The position numbers and the translations under genes are program-made. The notes beneath the pieces were generated by a model that made no database searches, was not told the DNA's origin, and worked only from the letters and a program-made list of their open reading frames with translations. From contig JAIDJS010000274.1 of assembly GCA_029052085.1 (NCBI GenBank), positions 1 through 6,971 of the forward strand: a stretch of 6,971 bases of DNA, read 5' to 3'. The stretch comes from Eubacterium sp. (GTDB lineage Bacteria; Bacillota; Clostridia; Oscillospirales; Acutalibacteraceae). This document shows positions 1-6,128 of this stretch, in pieces; position 1 is the stretch's first letter; each line of letters opens with the position of its first letter.

Positions 1-264
1 CCCCCCCCCGAACGACTTTCTTATCATCATCTTATATGCACACAACACAATAAAAACGGCATAATCATAGGCGAAAACTGCAGGGACGAAGAAAAGGTTC
101 TGCGCTTTAAAAAGGAATTTCCAAATGCGAAGGTTATTGATGTTTTTTCCGATTCCTTTCATCACGACAAGCCAATTTTTTCACTTGCAGCAGGGCAATG
201 CTACCATATCAGCAACGGAAAATTAGAGCCGTTTGATTTTAACGAACAATCCGCAAATGATTAA
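1..264 (+). CDS. HAD-family phosphatase, C-terminal fragment (5' end outside window)
   Basis: Frame 1 is open from the first base to a TAA at 262-264, giving 87 residues with no start in view. The fragment reads as the C-terminal part of a haloacid dehalogenase-superfamily hydrolase. It has a lysine in an EEKV context (residue 32, HAD motif III position), followed by VFSDSFHHDKP (residues 48-58), which fits the acidic SDSxxD motif IV that holds Mg2+. The ending (AAGQCYHISNGKLEPFDF) fits the last strand and the 'A..y.v..g.l' close of the IB-like HAD phosphatases. Family members dephosphorylate small metabolites through an Asp nucleophile in motif I, which lies outside the window, so no substrate can be named. 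The first nine bases are all C and may be an assembly artefact, so residues 1-3 are doubtful. It stops 87 bases before the DegV gene on the same strand. The family call is fairly secure; the exact subfamily is not. Confidence 0.72.
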   Translation, partial: PPPERLSYHHLICTQHNKNGIIIGENCRDEEKVLRFKKEFPNAKVIDVFSDSFHHDKPIFSLAAGQCYHISNGKLEPFDFNEQSAND

Positions 265-310
265 ATTTTTGTAAAACGGTAAAAATAACTATAGATATTT
301 ATAGAATTTA

Positions 311-319
311 TGATATAAT
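311..319 (+). promoter_or_regulatory. Extended -10 promoter for the degV-family gene
   Basis: TGATATAAT is a perfect extended -10 element: TG, one base, then TATAAT at 314-319. Transcription would begin near 325-327, giving a leader of about 25 bases. That leader holds AAGAGG (339-344), seven bases before the ATG at 352. No good -35 is seen 16-18 bases upstream (ATAGAT or similar), which is tolerated in extended -10 promoters. The AT-rich stretch 265-310 otherwise shows no operator or riboswitch that I can recognise. Confidence 0.55.
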
Positions 320-351
320 CTTCGATAATCAATTGTTTAAGAGGTTTTTTA

Positions 352-1200
352 ATGGATATTATTATCACAGCAGATTCAACTTGCGATTTACCGGATTATC
401 TTATTCAGGAAAATGATATAGTAATATTTCCCCTTTCAATTCTTCTTGGCGAAAATTCTTATTTAGACGGAATTGAAATTCATCCGAAGGATATTTATGA
501 GCATGTTGGAAAAACAGGCGAGCTTCCAAAAACGGCAGCTGTTACGCCCCAGCAATACGCAGATGTTTTTAAGGAGATAACAGATGAAGGCAAGGCTGTT
601 GTTCATATAGGTCTTTCCTCAGCCATTTCTTCAAGCTATCAGAACGCTGTTGTTGCGGCATCTGAATTTGATAATGTTTACTGCGTTGATTCAAAAAGTC
701 TTTGCACAGGCATGGGGCTTCTTGTTCTTAAAGCCTGCGATTTAAGAAATAAAAAATTTGACGCTAAAAAAATTGCACGAAGAATAGAGGGGCTTGTTTC
801 CAAGGTTCATACTACCTTTGTTTTAGACAACCTTGAATATCTTCATAAGGGCGGCAGATGCAGTTCCGTTGCCAGATTCGGCGCAAACGTTCTCGGACTG
901 AAGCCGTCTATCGCCGTAAGCACCGAAACAGGCAAGCTTGATGTTGCAAAAAAATACAGAGGAAAAACAGACATTGTTTATAAGCAATATATTTCTGATT
1001 GTTTACAAAACAGCAATAAAACAGATAAAACAAGAGTTGTTATTGCAAATTCAGGCGGCGTAAGCCCTGATATTATTGCCTATGCAAAGGGAATTGCCGA
1101 GGGCAAAGGCTTCAGGCAAATCATAACCGCTGATGCAGGATGCACCATTTCATCACACTGCGGACCAAAAACCCTTGCGGTCTTTTTTATGGATGAATAA
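352..1200 (+). CDS. DegV family fatty-acid-binding protein
   Basis: This 282-residue protein has the full length usual for DegV/FakB proteins. They bind a fatty acid in the cytoplasm and, in characterised Firmicutes, present it to the FakA kinase, so that acyl-phosphate feeds phospholipid synthesis. The N-terminus has the typical ADSTCDLP (residues 7-14). Next come PKTAAVTP (59-66) and GLSSAISSSYQNA (87-99), which carry the Thr and Ser of the head-group pocket. DSKSLCTGMGLL (113-124) and LHKGGRCSS (164-172) mark the domain junction. ADAGCTISSHCGPKTLAVFF (260-279) is the conserved His-Cys-Gly-Pro ending. The ATG at 352 is chosen because AAGAGG lies seven bases upstream and the protein starts directly on the first beta strand. 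It follows the HAD phosphatase fragment and has its own extended -10 promoter; no fakA is in view. Genomes often carry several paralogues with different fatty-acid preference, so the ligand cannot be stated. Family assignment is very secure. Confidence 0.95.
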   Translation: MDIIITADSTCDLPDYLIQENDIVIFPLSILLGENSYLDGIEIHPKDIYEHVGKTGELPKTAAVTPQQYADVFKEITDEGKAVVHIGLSSAISSSYQNAVVAASEFDNVYCVDSKSLCTGMGLLVLKACDLRNKKFDAKKIARRIEGLVSKVHTTFVLDNLEYLHKGGRCSSVARFGANVLGLKPSIAVSTETGKLDVAKKYRGKTDIVYKQYISDCLQNSNKTDKTRVVIANSGGVSPDIIAYAKGIAEGKGFRQIITADAGCTISSHCGPKTLAVFFMDE

Positions 1201-1277
1201 TTATCCTATTTGTAATAATGAAGCAATAGCATCCCCCTTTTTCCTGCAAATGAATCATTTTCCTTTGTTTGACAGAT

Positions 1278-1307
1278 AAAACGGACGAAGAGTGTTTCGT
1301 CCGTTTT
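1278..1307 (+). terminator. Perfect 12-bp hairpin, probable terminator after degV-family gene
   Basis: AAAACGGACGAA (1278-1289) and its exact reverse complement TTCGTCCGTTTT (1296-1307) flank a 6-base loop. The four closing T's are followed by CAC rather than more T's, so in the forward direction the U-tract is short. The A's on the 5' arm would give a similar short U-tract on the opposite strand. It lies 77 bases past the degV-family stop and 43 bases before the birA start. It most likely ends the degV transcript. An attenuator-like role for birA is possible only if the birA transcript starts upstream of it. Confidence 0.65.
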
Positions 1308-1319
1308 CACTTACATATA

Positions 1320-1351
1320 TCGTAAACCTATTTTGATTCGGAGGTTAACAA
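1320..1351 (+). promoter_or_regulatory. Putative BirA operator overlapping birA start
   Basis: Two half-sites face each other: TCGTAAACC (1320-1328) and GGTTAACAA (1343-1351), with exactly 14 bases between. The known bacterial BirA box is TTGTAAACC or TTGTTAACC, then 14-16 bases, then GGTTTACAA or GGTTAACAA. The left half matches the first form at 8 of 9 positions. The right half matches the Gram-positive form at 9 of 9. The site covers the Shine-Dalgarno sequence (1340-1344) and the A of the ATG, so it sits where it could control birA itself. The fit of half-sites and spacing is seen directly; repression by biotinyl-AMP-bound BirA is inferred from the family and from the HTH domain of this BirA. 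Confidence 0.6.
1340..1344 (+). promoter_or_regulatory. Ribosome binding site that fixes the birA start
   Basis: GGAGG lies six bases before ATG 1351, ideal spacing. A longer in-frame reading from TTG at 1333 is possible, but that start would place the GGAGG inside the coding region and leave the TTG without its own ribosome binding site. ATG 1351 is therefore preferred. Confidence 0.85.
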
Positions 1352-2301
1352 TGAGCCTTAAAAACGATGTTTTAACCATGCTTCAATTGAAAAACGGCGA
1401 ATACATAAGCGGACAGGAGCTTGCCGAAAAATCGGGAAAAAGCCGTGCCGCCGTGTGGAAAGCTGTAAAAGCACTTCAAAAAGACGGCTACGTCATAAAT
1501 GCCGTTACCAACAAAGGCTATTCGCTTACAAGCGAGGGCGATATTCTGAGCGGTGCAAAAATAAAAAACACTATGAAGCACGATATATCTGTTATACATT
1601 ACACCGAAACAGATTCAACCAACACGCAGGCAAAGCGGCTTTTAAGCAGCGGAGAAGCAAACGGAACGCTGCTTGTTACCGCTGAAAAACAGACCGCAGG
1701 CAGAGGAAGGCAGGGAAAAACCTTTTACTCTCCGCCGCATACGGGAATTTATATGAGCCTTATTGTTCATCCGAACACAATGCTTCAGAATGCCGTTACC
1801 GCAACAACGGCAGCGGCAGTTGCCGTTTGCAGGGCGATTGAACGCTTAACCGATATCAGACCGCAGATCAAATGGGTAAACGATGTTTATGTTAATGATA
1901 AAAAAATCTGCGGAATACTGACAGAAGCCGTATCCGATTTTGAACTTGGCATAGTTACAAGCGTCATAGTAGGCATAGGAATAAATATAAAAACAAATGA
2001 TTTTCCCGATGAGGTGGAAAGAGCCGGTTCGCTGAATGCCGATATCAAAAGGGCAGATTTAATCGGAACGGTTGCCGATGAGCTGCTGGACATTATCGGA
2101 GGAAACTGCTCTGATTTCATTGATTATTACAGAAGCCACAGTATGATTATCGGCAAGCAAATAAATTATATTGAAAACGGAGTTGTAACACCTGCTACAG
2201 CACTTTCCATTGACGAAGCAGGCGGACTTGTTGTAAAAACGGAAAACGGAACAGAAAAAACATTAAAAAGCGGCGAAATAAGTATCCGCTGGCAGGAATG
2301 A
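1351..2301 (+). CDS. birA: Bifunctional biotin--[acetyl-CoA-carboxylase] ligase / biotin repressor BirA
   Basis: This 316-residue protein activates biotin with ATP to biotinyl-5'-AMP and transfers it to the target lysine of biotin carrier domains such as that of acetyl-CoA carboxylase. Residues 7-60 form an HTH_11 winged helix (ISGQELAEKSGKSRAAVWKAVKAL and a wing through NKGYSL), so this is the group II type able to bind DNA. The catalytic domain starts at TETDSTN (85-91). It contains the biotinyl-AMP loop GRGRQG (117-122), KWVNDVYVNDKKICGILTE (174-192) with the substrate-contacting lysines, and VGIGINI (207-213). The end (LSIDEAGGLVV...GEISIRW) is the small SH3-like C-terminal domain. Length and motifs are complete. 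GGAGG six bases upstream sets the start. A BirA-box-like repeat covers that start, suggesting autorepression. The TGA stop lies six bases before the GH25 start, so the two are probably co-transcribed. No biotin synthesis or carboxylase genes are in view. Confidence 0.96.
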   Translation: MSLKNDVLTMLQLKNGEYISGQELAEKSGKSRAAVWKAVKALQKDGYVINAVTNKGYSLTSEGDILSGAKIKNTMKHDISVIHYTETDSTNTQAKRLLSSGEANGTLLVTAEKQTAGRGRQGKTFYSPPHTGIYMSLIVHPNTMLQNAVTATTAAAVAVCRAIERLTDIRPQIKWVNDVYVNDKKICGILTEAVSDFELGIVTSVIVGIGINIKTNDFPDEVERAGSLNADIKRADLIGTVADELLDIIGGNCSDFIDYYRSHSMIIGKQINYIENGVVTPATALSIDEAGGLVVKTENGTEKTLKSGEISIRWQE

Positions 2302-2307
2302 ACTGAT

Positions 2308-3081
2308 ATGGCTATTTCAATAAACGTAAAAAAATTAAGTAAAAAAACCATTATGATTTTGTCCGCTCTTGCAGCTTTGCTGATTATCATAACCATTATC
2401 GCAGTAAGTGCAGCAAGCAAACGGCCTGTTCAATCAGAATTTTTTGATACAGATGCAAATTATGTTTCCGGCATAGATGTATCACAGCATAACGGCGAAA
2501 TCGAGTGGAACAAAGTTGCTGATGCAGCAGATTTCGCAATCATAAGAGCCGGATACCGGGGATACGGCAACGGAGCCCTGCAGGAAGACAGCCGATTTAA
2601 GGAAAATCTGAAAAACGCAGAAAAAGAGGATATCCGTATCGGCGTTTATTTTTACTCACAGGCAATAACTCCCGAGGAGGCAGCCGAAGAAGCCGAATAT
2701 GTTTTGGAATTAATGAACCCATACGATGTTGATTTGCCTGTTTTTATTGATTTTGAGTATCCGTATGATACCGAAGGAAAGCATACGGGAAGAATGTTTA
2801 ATGCAGATTTATCAGGAAGGGACACTGCCGAAATCATTAACGCATTCTGCAGAAGAATAATCAAGGCAGGGTATAAGGCAGGCGTTTATTCCTCATCAAA
2901 TGTTTATAATTTTGATATTAAAACCTCCGCACTGGATAAGGATATATTTATCTGGGTTGCCGATTACAATTCAAAGGTTACATATCTCGGAAAATATGAC
3001 ATCTGGCAGTATACCAAAAACGGCAGCTGCGACGGGGTTAACAGTAAATATGTAGATCTGAATAAATGGTATGTAAAATAA
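2308..3081 (+). CDS. Membrane-anchored GH25 muramidase (lysozyme)
   Basis: This 257-residue protein has an N-terminal basic stretch (KKLSKK), one hydrophobic segment at about residues 14-36 and no lipobox. It should therefore be an inner-membrane-anchored or secreted enzyme acting outside the membrane. The rest is one glycoside hydrolase family 25 domain, cleaving the beta-1,4 bond between N-acetylmuramic acid and N-acetylglucosamine in peptidoglycan. The seen signature parts are GIDVSQHNGEIEW (55-67), FAIIRAGYRGYG (76-87), GVYFYSQA (112-119), the catalytic DxE in VFIDFEY (145-151; Asp148, Glu150), GVYSSSNVY (192-200), and WVADYN with IWQYTKNGSCDGV near the end. No choline-binding, LysM or SH3 cell-wall repeats are present, which points to a housekeeping wall-remodelling enzyme rather than a phage endolysin. 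AGGA lies about 10 bases before the ATG, inside the end of birA. A terminator follows 54 bases after the stop, so this gene ends the unit. The link to birA is probably co-transcription only. Confidence 0.93.
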   Translation: MAISINVKKLSKKTIMILSALAALLIIITIIAVSAASKRPVQSEFFDTDANYVSGIDVSQHNGEIEWNKVADAADFAIIRAGYRGYGNGALQEDSRFKENLKNAEKEDIRIGVYFYSQAITPEEAAEEAEYVLELMNPYDVDLPVFIDFEYPYDTEGKHTGRMFNADLSGRDTAEIINAFCRRIIKAGYKAGVYSSSNVYNFDIKTSALDKDIFIWVADYNSKVTYLGKYDIWQYTKNGSCDGVNSKYVDLNKWYVK

Positions 3082-3134
3082 AAATTAACCGCTGAAGGTC
3101 AGCTTCTTGTTGATTTAAATCCATATAACAAATA

Positions 3135-3170
3135 AAGAGGGCATTATGCCCTCTTATTTTTTTGTTTTTT
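3135..3170 (+). terminator. Rho-independent terminator between convergent operons
   Basis: AAGAGGGCA (3135-3143) pairs with TGCCCTCTT (3147-3155) around a TTA loop. After one A comes a long T-rich run (3157-3170). This is a textbook intrinsic terminator for the birA-GH25 unit. On the opposite strand the stem is followed by TTTATTTGTT, so it may also end the converging ABC transporter transcript, whose last stop is at 3202. Confidence 0.9.
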
Positions 3171-3201
3171 ATTTACGGTAAATCATTTGCCTCCACACTG
3201 T

Positions 3202-4308
3202 TTAATCACAGATTCGTTCCCCTGTTTCCATATGAAACACATGAAGCTTATCTGTATCGGCAAAAAGCCGTACGCTTTCTCCGTCTTCAATTTTCGTATC
3301 GGACATTACCTTTGCAATAATCCTGTTTTCATTAATATGAGCGTAAATATTGATTTCCGAACCCGTCATTTCACAATTTTCGGAAACAAGATTAACACAA
3401 TTTGAACCATCACTGTTTTTAAAAAATTCCTCAAAATGAAAATCATCCGGACGGATACCGAGAACTACTGCCTTTCCTGCAAAGCTCAGAATTTCACTTT
3501 CCATTCTTTCAGGAACAGTCAGTTTGTTTTCGCCAAACGAAAACACGGTTTTATTCCCGATTTTTTCAACAACAGCATGGATAAAATTCATCTGCGGTGT
3601 ACCGATAAAACCGGCAACAAACATATTTGCAGGATGATTATACAGCATTGACGGGGTATCTGTTTGCTGAATGATACCATCCTTCATAACCACAATTCGG
3701 TCTGCCATTGTAAGCGCTTCCGTCTGATCATGAGTTACATAAACAAAGGTTGTCTGCAGCTCCTTATGAAGCGCGGCAATACGGCTCCTCATCTCTGTTC
3801 TGAGCTTTGCATCAAGGTTTGAAAGCGGCTCATCAAGCAGAAAAACCGCCGGATCACGCACCATTGCTCTTCCAAGTGCAACTCTTTGCCTTTGACCGCC
3901 GGAAAGCGCCTTTGGCTTTCTGTTTAAATATTTTTCTATATCAAGCATTTTTGCTGCCGCACGAACCTTTTTATCAATTTCATCCTTTGGAACTTTCTTC
4001 AGCTTCAGAGCAAATGCCATATTTTTATAAACACTCATATGTGGATAAAGCGCATAACTCTGAAAAACCATTGCTATATCCCTGTCCTTCGGCGAAACAT
4101 CATTTACCTTTCTTTCGCCTATATAAAGCTCTCCGGACGAAACATCCTCCAGCCCTGCAATCATACGCAGCGTTGTTGATTTTCCGCATCCCGACGGACC
4201 GACAAGAATAACAAATTCCTTATCCTTTATCTCAAGATTAAGGTTTTCAATTACGGTTGTTTTGCCCTCATATATTTTTGATACATTACTGAATTTAATA
4301 GATGCCAT
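3202..4308 (-). CDS. Carbohydrate ABC transporter ATP-binding protein (MsmK/MsmX/UgpC-type)
   Basis: This 368-residue ATPase energises a CUT1-type sugar importer on the cytoplasmic face of the membrane. All nucleotide-binding motifs are present: Walker A GPSGCGKST (37-45), the Q-loop in VFQSYALYPHMSV (81-93), signature LSGGQRQRVALGRA (135-148), Walker B VFLLDEPLSNLD (155-166) and the switch histidine in VTHDQTEA (191-198, His193). Residues from about 235 form the C-terminal OB/TOBE-like domain of the MalK group (GTPQMNF, LGIRPDDF). That domain carries regulatory contacts in MalK, and the full length is normal. It is last in the operon, 113 bases after the MalG-like permease. A GGGA about 10 bases upstream of ATG 4308 is only a modest ribosome site. 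The gap contains -10-like AT-rich sequence on this strand but no matching -35, so separate transcription is possible but not shown. MsmX-type ATPases often serve several importers in Firmicutes, so it may not be dedicated to these permeases. Confidence 0.95.
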   Translation of the reverse strand: MASIKFSNVSKIYEGKTTVIENLNLEIKDKEFVILVGPSGCGKSTTLRMIAGLEDVSSGELYIGERKVNDVSPKDRDIAMVFQSYALYPHMSVYKNMAFALKLKKVPKDEIDKKVRAAAKMLDIEKYLNRKPKALSGGQRQRVALGRAMVRDPAVFLLDEPLSNLDAKLRTEMRSRIAALHKELQTTFVYVTHDQTEALTMADRIVVMKDGIIQQTDTPSMLYNHPANMFVAGFIGTPQMNFIHAVVEKIGNKTVFSFGENKLTVPERMESEILSFAGKAVVLGIRPDDFHFEEFFKNSDGSNCVNLVSENCEMTGSEINIYAHINENRIIAKVMSDTKIEDGESVRLFADTDKLHVFHMETGERICD

Positions 4309-4421
4309 TTAGAATTCATCCCGTTTTTTATTTTAATATATACAAATTATCATACAGGCGAGCAGTGCCCGTCCGTTTTTGCTGTCTAAACCCTTTTAAC
4401 ATTCTGCGATTGTTTCGGATT

Positions 4422-5261
4422 TTATCCCTTAACAGCGCCGGCAACAACGCCCTTTATAATATACTTCTGGCAGGCAATGTAGAAAATGATAATCGGTATA
4501 ATAGCAATAACAAGCATTGCCATAAAGCCGCCCCAGTCAACGGCGCCGTACGCCCCCTGCATTGCAAGCTGAATTGCAACAGGCATTGTTTTATTTGATG
4601 TTCCTAGGATAAGATAAGGCAAAAGATAATCATTCCAAATCCACATTGCATTCAGGATTGAAACCGTTATAGCCGTCGGTTTCAGAATGGGAAAAACAAT
4701 CATAAAGAAGGTTTGCAGCGGACTGCAGCCGTCTATCATTGCCGCCTCTTCAATTTCATGCGGTATGCTTTTAACAAAACCGCTCATCATAAACACGCTC
4801 AAGCCTGCCCCAAATCCAAGATAAACAAAAATGATGCCGATAAGATTATTCAGCTTCAGAGAGGTTACCGTAAAGGTCATAGAAAACATAACCATCTGAA
4901 ACGGAACAATCATGCTGAACACAAAAAGATAATACATAAGCTTTGTAAACTTGGATTTTACCCTTGTTATATACCATGCCGCCATTGAAGTGCATACTAC
5001 AAGCACAATAACTGCAAGCACCGTTATAAAAAGCGAACGAAAAAACGCAGGAATAATGCCGGAATAATTGATACCATTTGCATAATTATCGGCACCCGCA
5101 AAGGTTTCGCTGTTCGGAAAAGAAAACGGAGCTGAAATAATATTGAACTTTGTTTTAAATGAGTTTATAAAAACAATTATAATCGGCGAAACAAATAAAA
5201 CGGCAAGCAGGCTTAAAAACACAAACACAAAGACATTTGCAGTCCGTTTTCTTTTATTCAT
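4422..5261 (-). CDS. Carbohydrate ABC transporter permease, MalG-like
   Basis: This 279-residue inner-membrane protein forms half of the translocation channel of a CUT1 sugar importer. Six hydrophobic segments are visible, at about residues 10-33, 74-97, 108-131, 140-162, 198-220 and 245-264. Between the fourth and fifth lies the EAA loop (EEAAMIDGCS from 171, then QTFFMIVFPILKP), which docks onto the ATPase. The N-terminal segment and the ending GVVAGAVKG are typical of the MalG side of the pair. The ATG at 5261 overlaps the upstream permease stop by one base (TGATG), which points to translational coupling. AGAGAGG (5278 to 5272 on this strand) is ten bases upstream. The coding sequence is intact. 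The transported sugar cannot be read from this subunit; family placement is very secure. Confidence 0.95.
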   Translation of the reverse strand: MNKRKRTANVFVFVFLSLLAVLFVSPIIIVFINSFKTKFNIISAPFSFPNSETFAGADNYANGINYSGIIPAFFRSLFITVLAVIVLVVCTSMAAWYITRVKSKFTKLMYYLFVFSMIVPFQMVMFSMTFTVTSLKLNNLIGIIFVYLGFGAGLSVFMMSGFVKSIPHEIEEAAMIDGCSPLQTFFMIVFPILKPTAITVSILNAMWIWNDYLLPYLILGTSNKTMPVAIQLAMQGAYGAVDWGGFMAMLVIAIIPIIIFYIACQKYIIKGVVAGAVKG

Positions 5262-6106
5262 CAGTGTTCAACCTCTCTTTCCCTTGTCAGGCGAAGCTGA
5301 ACAAATGCAATAACCGCAACAATGATAAAGAAAACAACTGCCTTGGCCTGACCAACTCCCTGCCAGCCTGCTCTTCCGTAAAAAGTGTTATAAATATTGA
5401 GCGCCAGCATTTCGGTTTCTCTTGCAGGAGCCCCTGCCGTTAACGCAAGATTCTGGTCAAACAGCTTAAAGGAGTTGGAAAGCGTTAAAAAGGTACATAT
5501 CGTAACAGACGGCATTACCATCGGAAGCGTAATATATTTCAGGGTTTGTATACCGCTTGCACCGTCTATCATTGCCGCCTCGGTTAAATCGCTCGGTATA
5601 TTCTGCAGACCGGCAATATAAATAACCATCATATAGCCGATCATCTGCCAGTTCATTAAAACAACCAGCCCCCAGAAGCCGTATTTTGCCGCAAAGGTTA
5701 TATCCACTCCGAAATGCTCAAGAACACCGTTTATAATCAGATTCCATATATATCCAAGAACGATTCCGCCAATCAGATTCGGCATAAAGAACACCGTTCT
5801 GAAAAGATTTGTTCCCCGTATTCCCCTTGTTAATAAAAGTGCAAGAAGAAAGGCAAAAATATTGACAGTCAGTACGGATACAATGGTAAATTTAACCGTA
5901 AACCAAAGAGAATTCAAAAAGCTTTCATCGGCCGTAAAGGCTTTTATATAATTGTCAAAGCCTGTCCATTCAGCATTTGTAACCGTTGTAAAATTTGTAA
6001 ATGAAAGATACAAGCCGATAACAAACGGAATTAAAAAAGCAATAAAAAAACAAACAAAGGTAGGAAGAACAAAAAACGGAAAATACGTTTTTAATGTTTT
6101 ATTCAT
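5261..6106 (-). CDS. Carbohydrate ABC transporter permease, MalF-like
   Basis: This 281-residue protein is the partner membrane subunit of the CUT1 importer. Hydrophobic segments fall at about residues 8-36, 68-93, 102-125, 143-167, 196-216 and 254-272. The EAA loop reads LTEAAMIDGASGIQT (174-188) followed by LPMVMPS. FTNFTTVTNAEWTGFDNY (36-53) before the second segment is the extracellular stretch usual in short MalF/UgpA/MsmF-type permeases, without the large periplasmic domain of enterobacterial MalF. AGGAGA (6118 to 6113 on this strand) lies six bases before the ATG, a strong ribosome site. The gene starts 22 bases after the substrate-binding protein stop. It ends with two consecutive TGA codons in frame, the first sharing its A with the next ATG. 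That is useful evidence that TGA is a true stop in this organism. Confidence 0.95.
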   Translation of the reverse strand: MNKTLKTYFPFFVLPTFVCFFIAFLIPFVIGLYLSFTNFTTVTNAEWTGFDNYIKAFTADESFLNSLWFTVKFTIVSVLTVNIFAFLLALLLTRGIRGTNLFRTVFFMPNLIGGIVLGYIWNLIINGVLEHFGVDITFAAKYGFWGLVVLMNWQMIGYMMVIYIAGLQNIPSDLTEAAMIDGASGIQTLKYITLPMVMPSVTICTFLTLSNSFKLFDQNLALTAGAPARETEMLALNIYNTFYGRAGWQGVGQAKAVVFFIIVAVIAFVQLRLTREREVEH

Positions 6107-6128
6107 TTATATTCTCCTGATAAAAGGC

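Noticed and set aside
265..286. ATTTTT...AAAAAT inverted repeat after the HAD gene
   Set aside because: A pure A/T stem of six pairs with no following T-run; too weak to call a terminator.
1333..1350. Longer birA start at TTG 1333
   Set aside because: It adds six residues that include the translated Shine-Dalgarno GGAGG and has no ribosome site of its own. ATG 1351 has an ideal one.
3091..3103. Small hairpin GCTGA-AGG-TCAGC just after the GH25 stop
   Set aside because: Only five base pairs with no T-tract. The strong terminator 30 bases further on makes it unnecessary.
3171..3183. Palindrome ATTTACGGTAAAT in the convergent intergenic region
   Set aside because: AT-rich with a one-base centre, between two converging gene ends where an operator has no obvious role. 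Likely chance.
3709..3722. Catabolite-repression (cre)-like sequence TGTAAGCGCTTCCG
   Set aside because: It fits the cre consensus at nearly all positions but lies deep inside the ATPase gene, where it encodes the conserved EALT-M-ADR stretch after the switch histidine. Coding constraint explains it, and it is far from any likely promoter.
3807..4211. Open frame of 134 codons on the forward strand
   Set aside because: Entirely inside and opposite to the ATPase gene, with no family-like sequence or ribosome site; a shadow frame, as are the other short frames opposite the transporter genes.
4340..4400. Possible promoter or hairpin on the reverse strand between the MalG-like permease and the ATPase
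   Set aside because: GATAAT- and TATATT-like hexamers occur, but no -35 at suitable spacing, and possible stems have only four pairs with large loops. Not enough for a feature.
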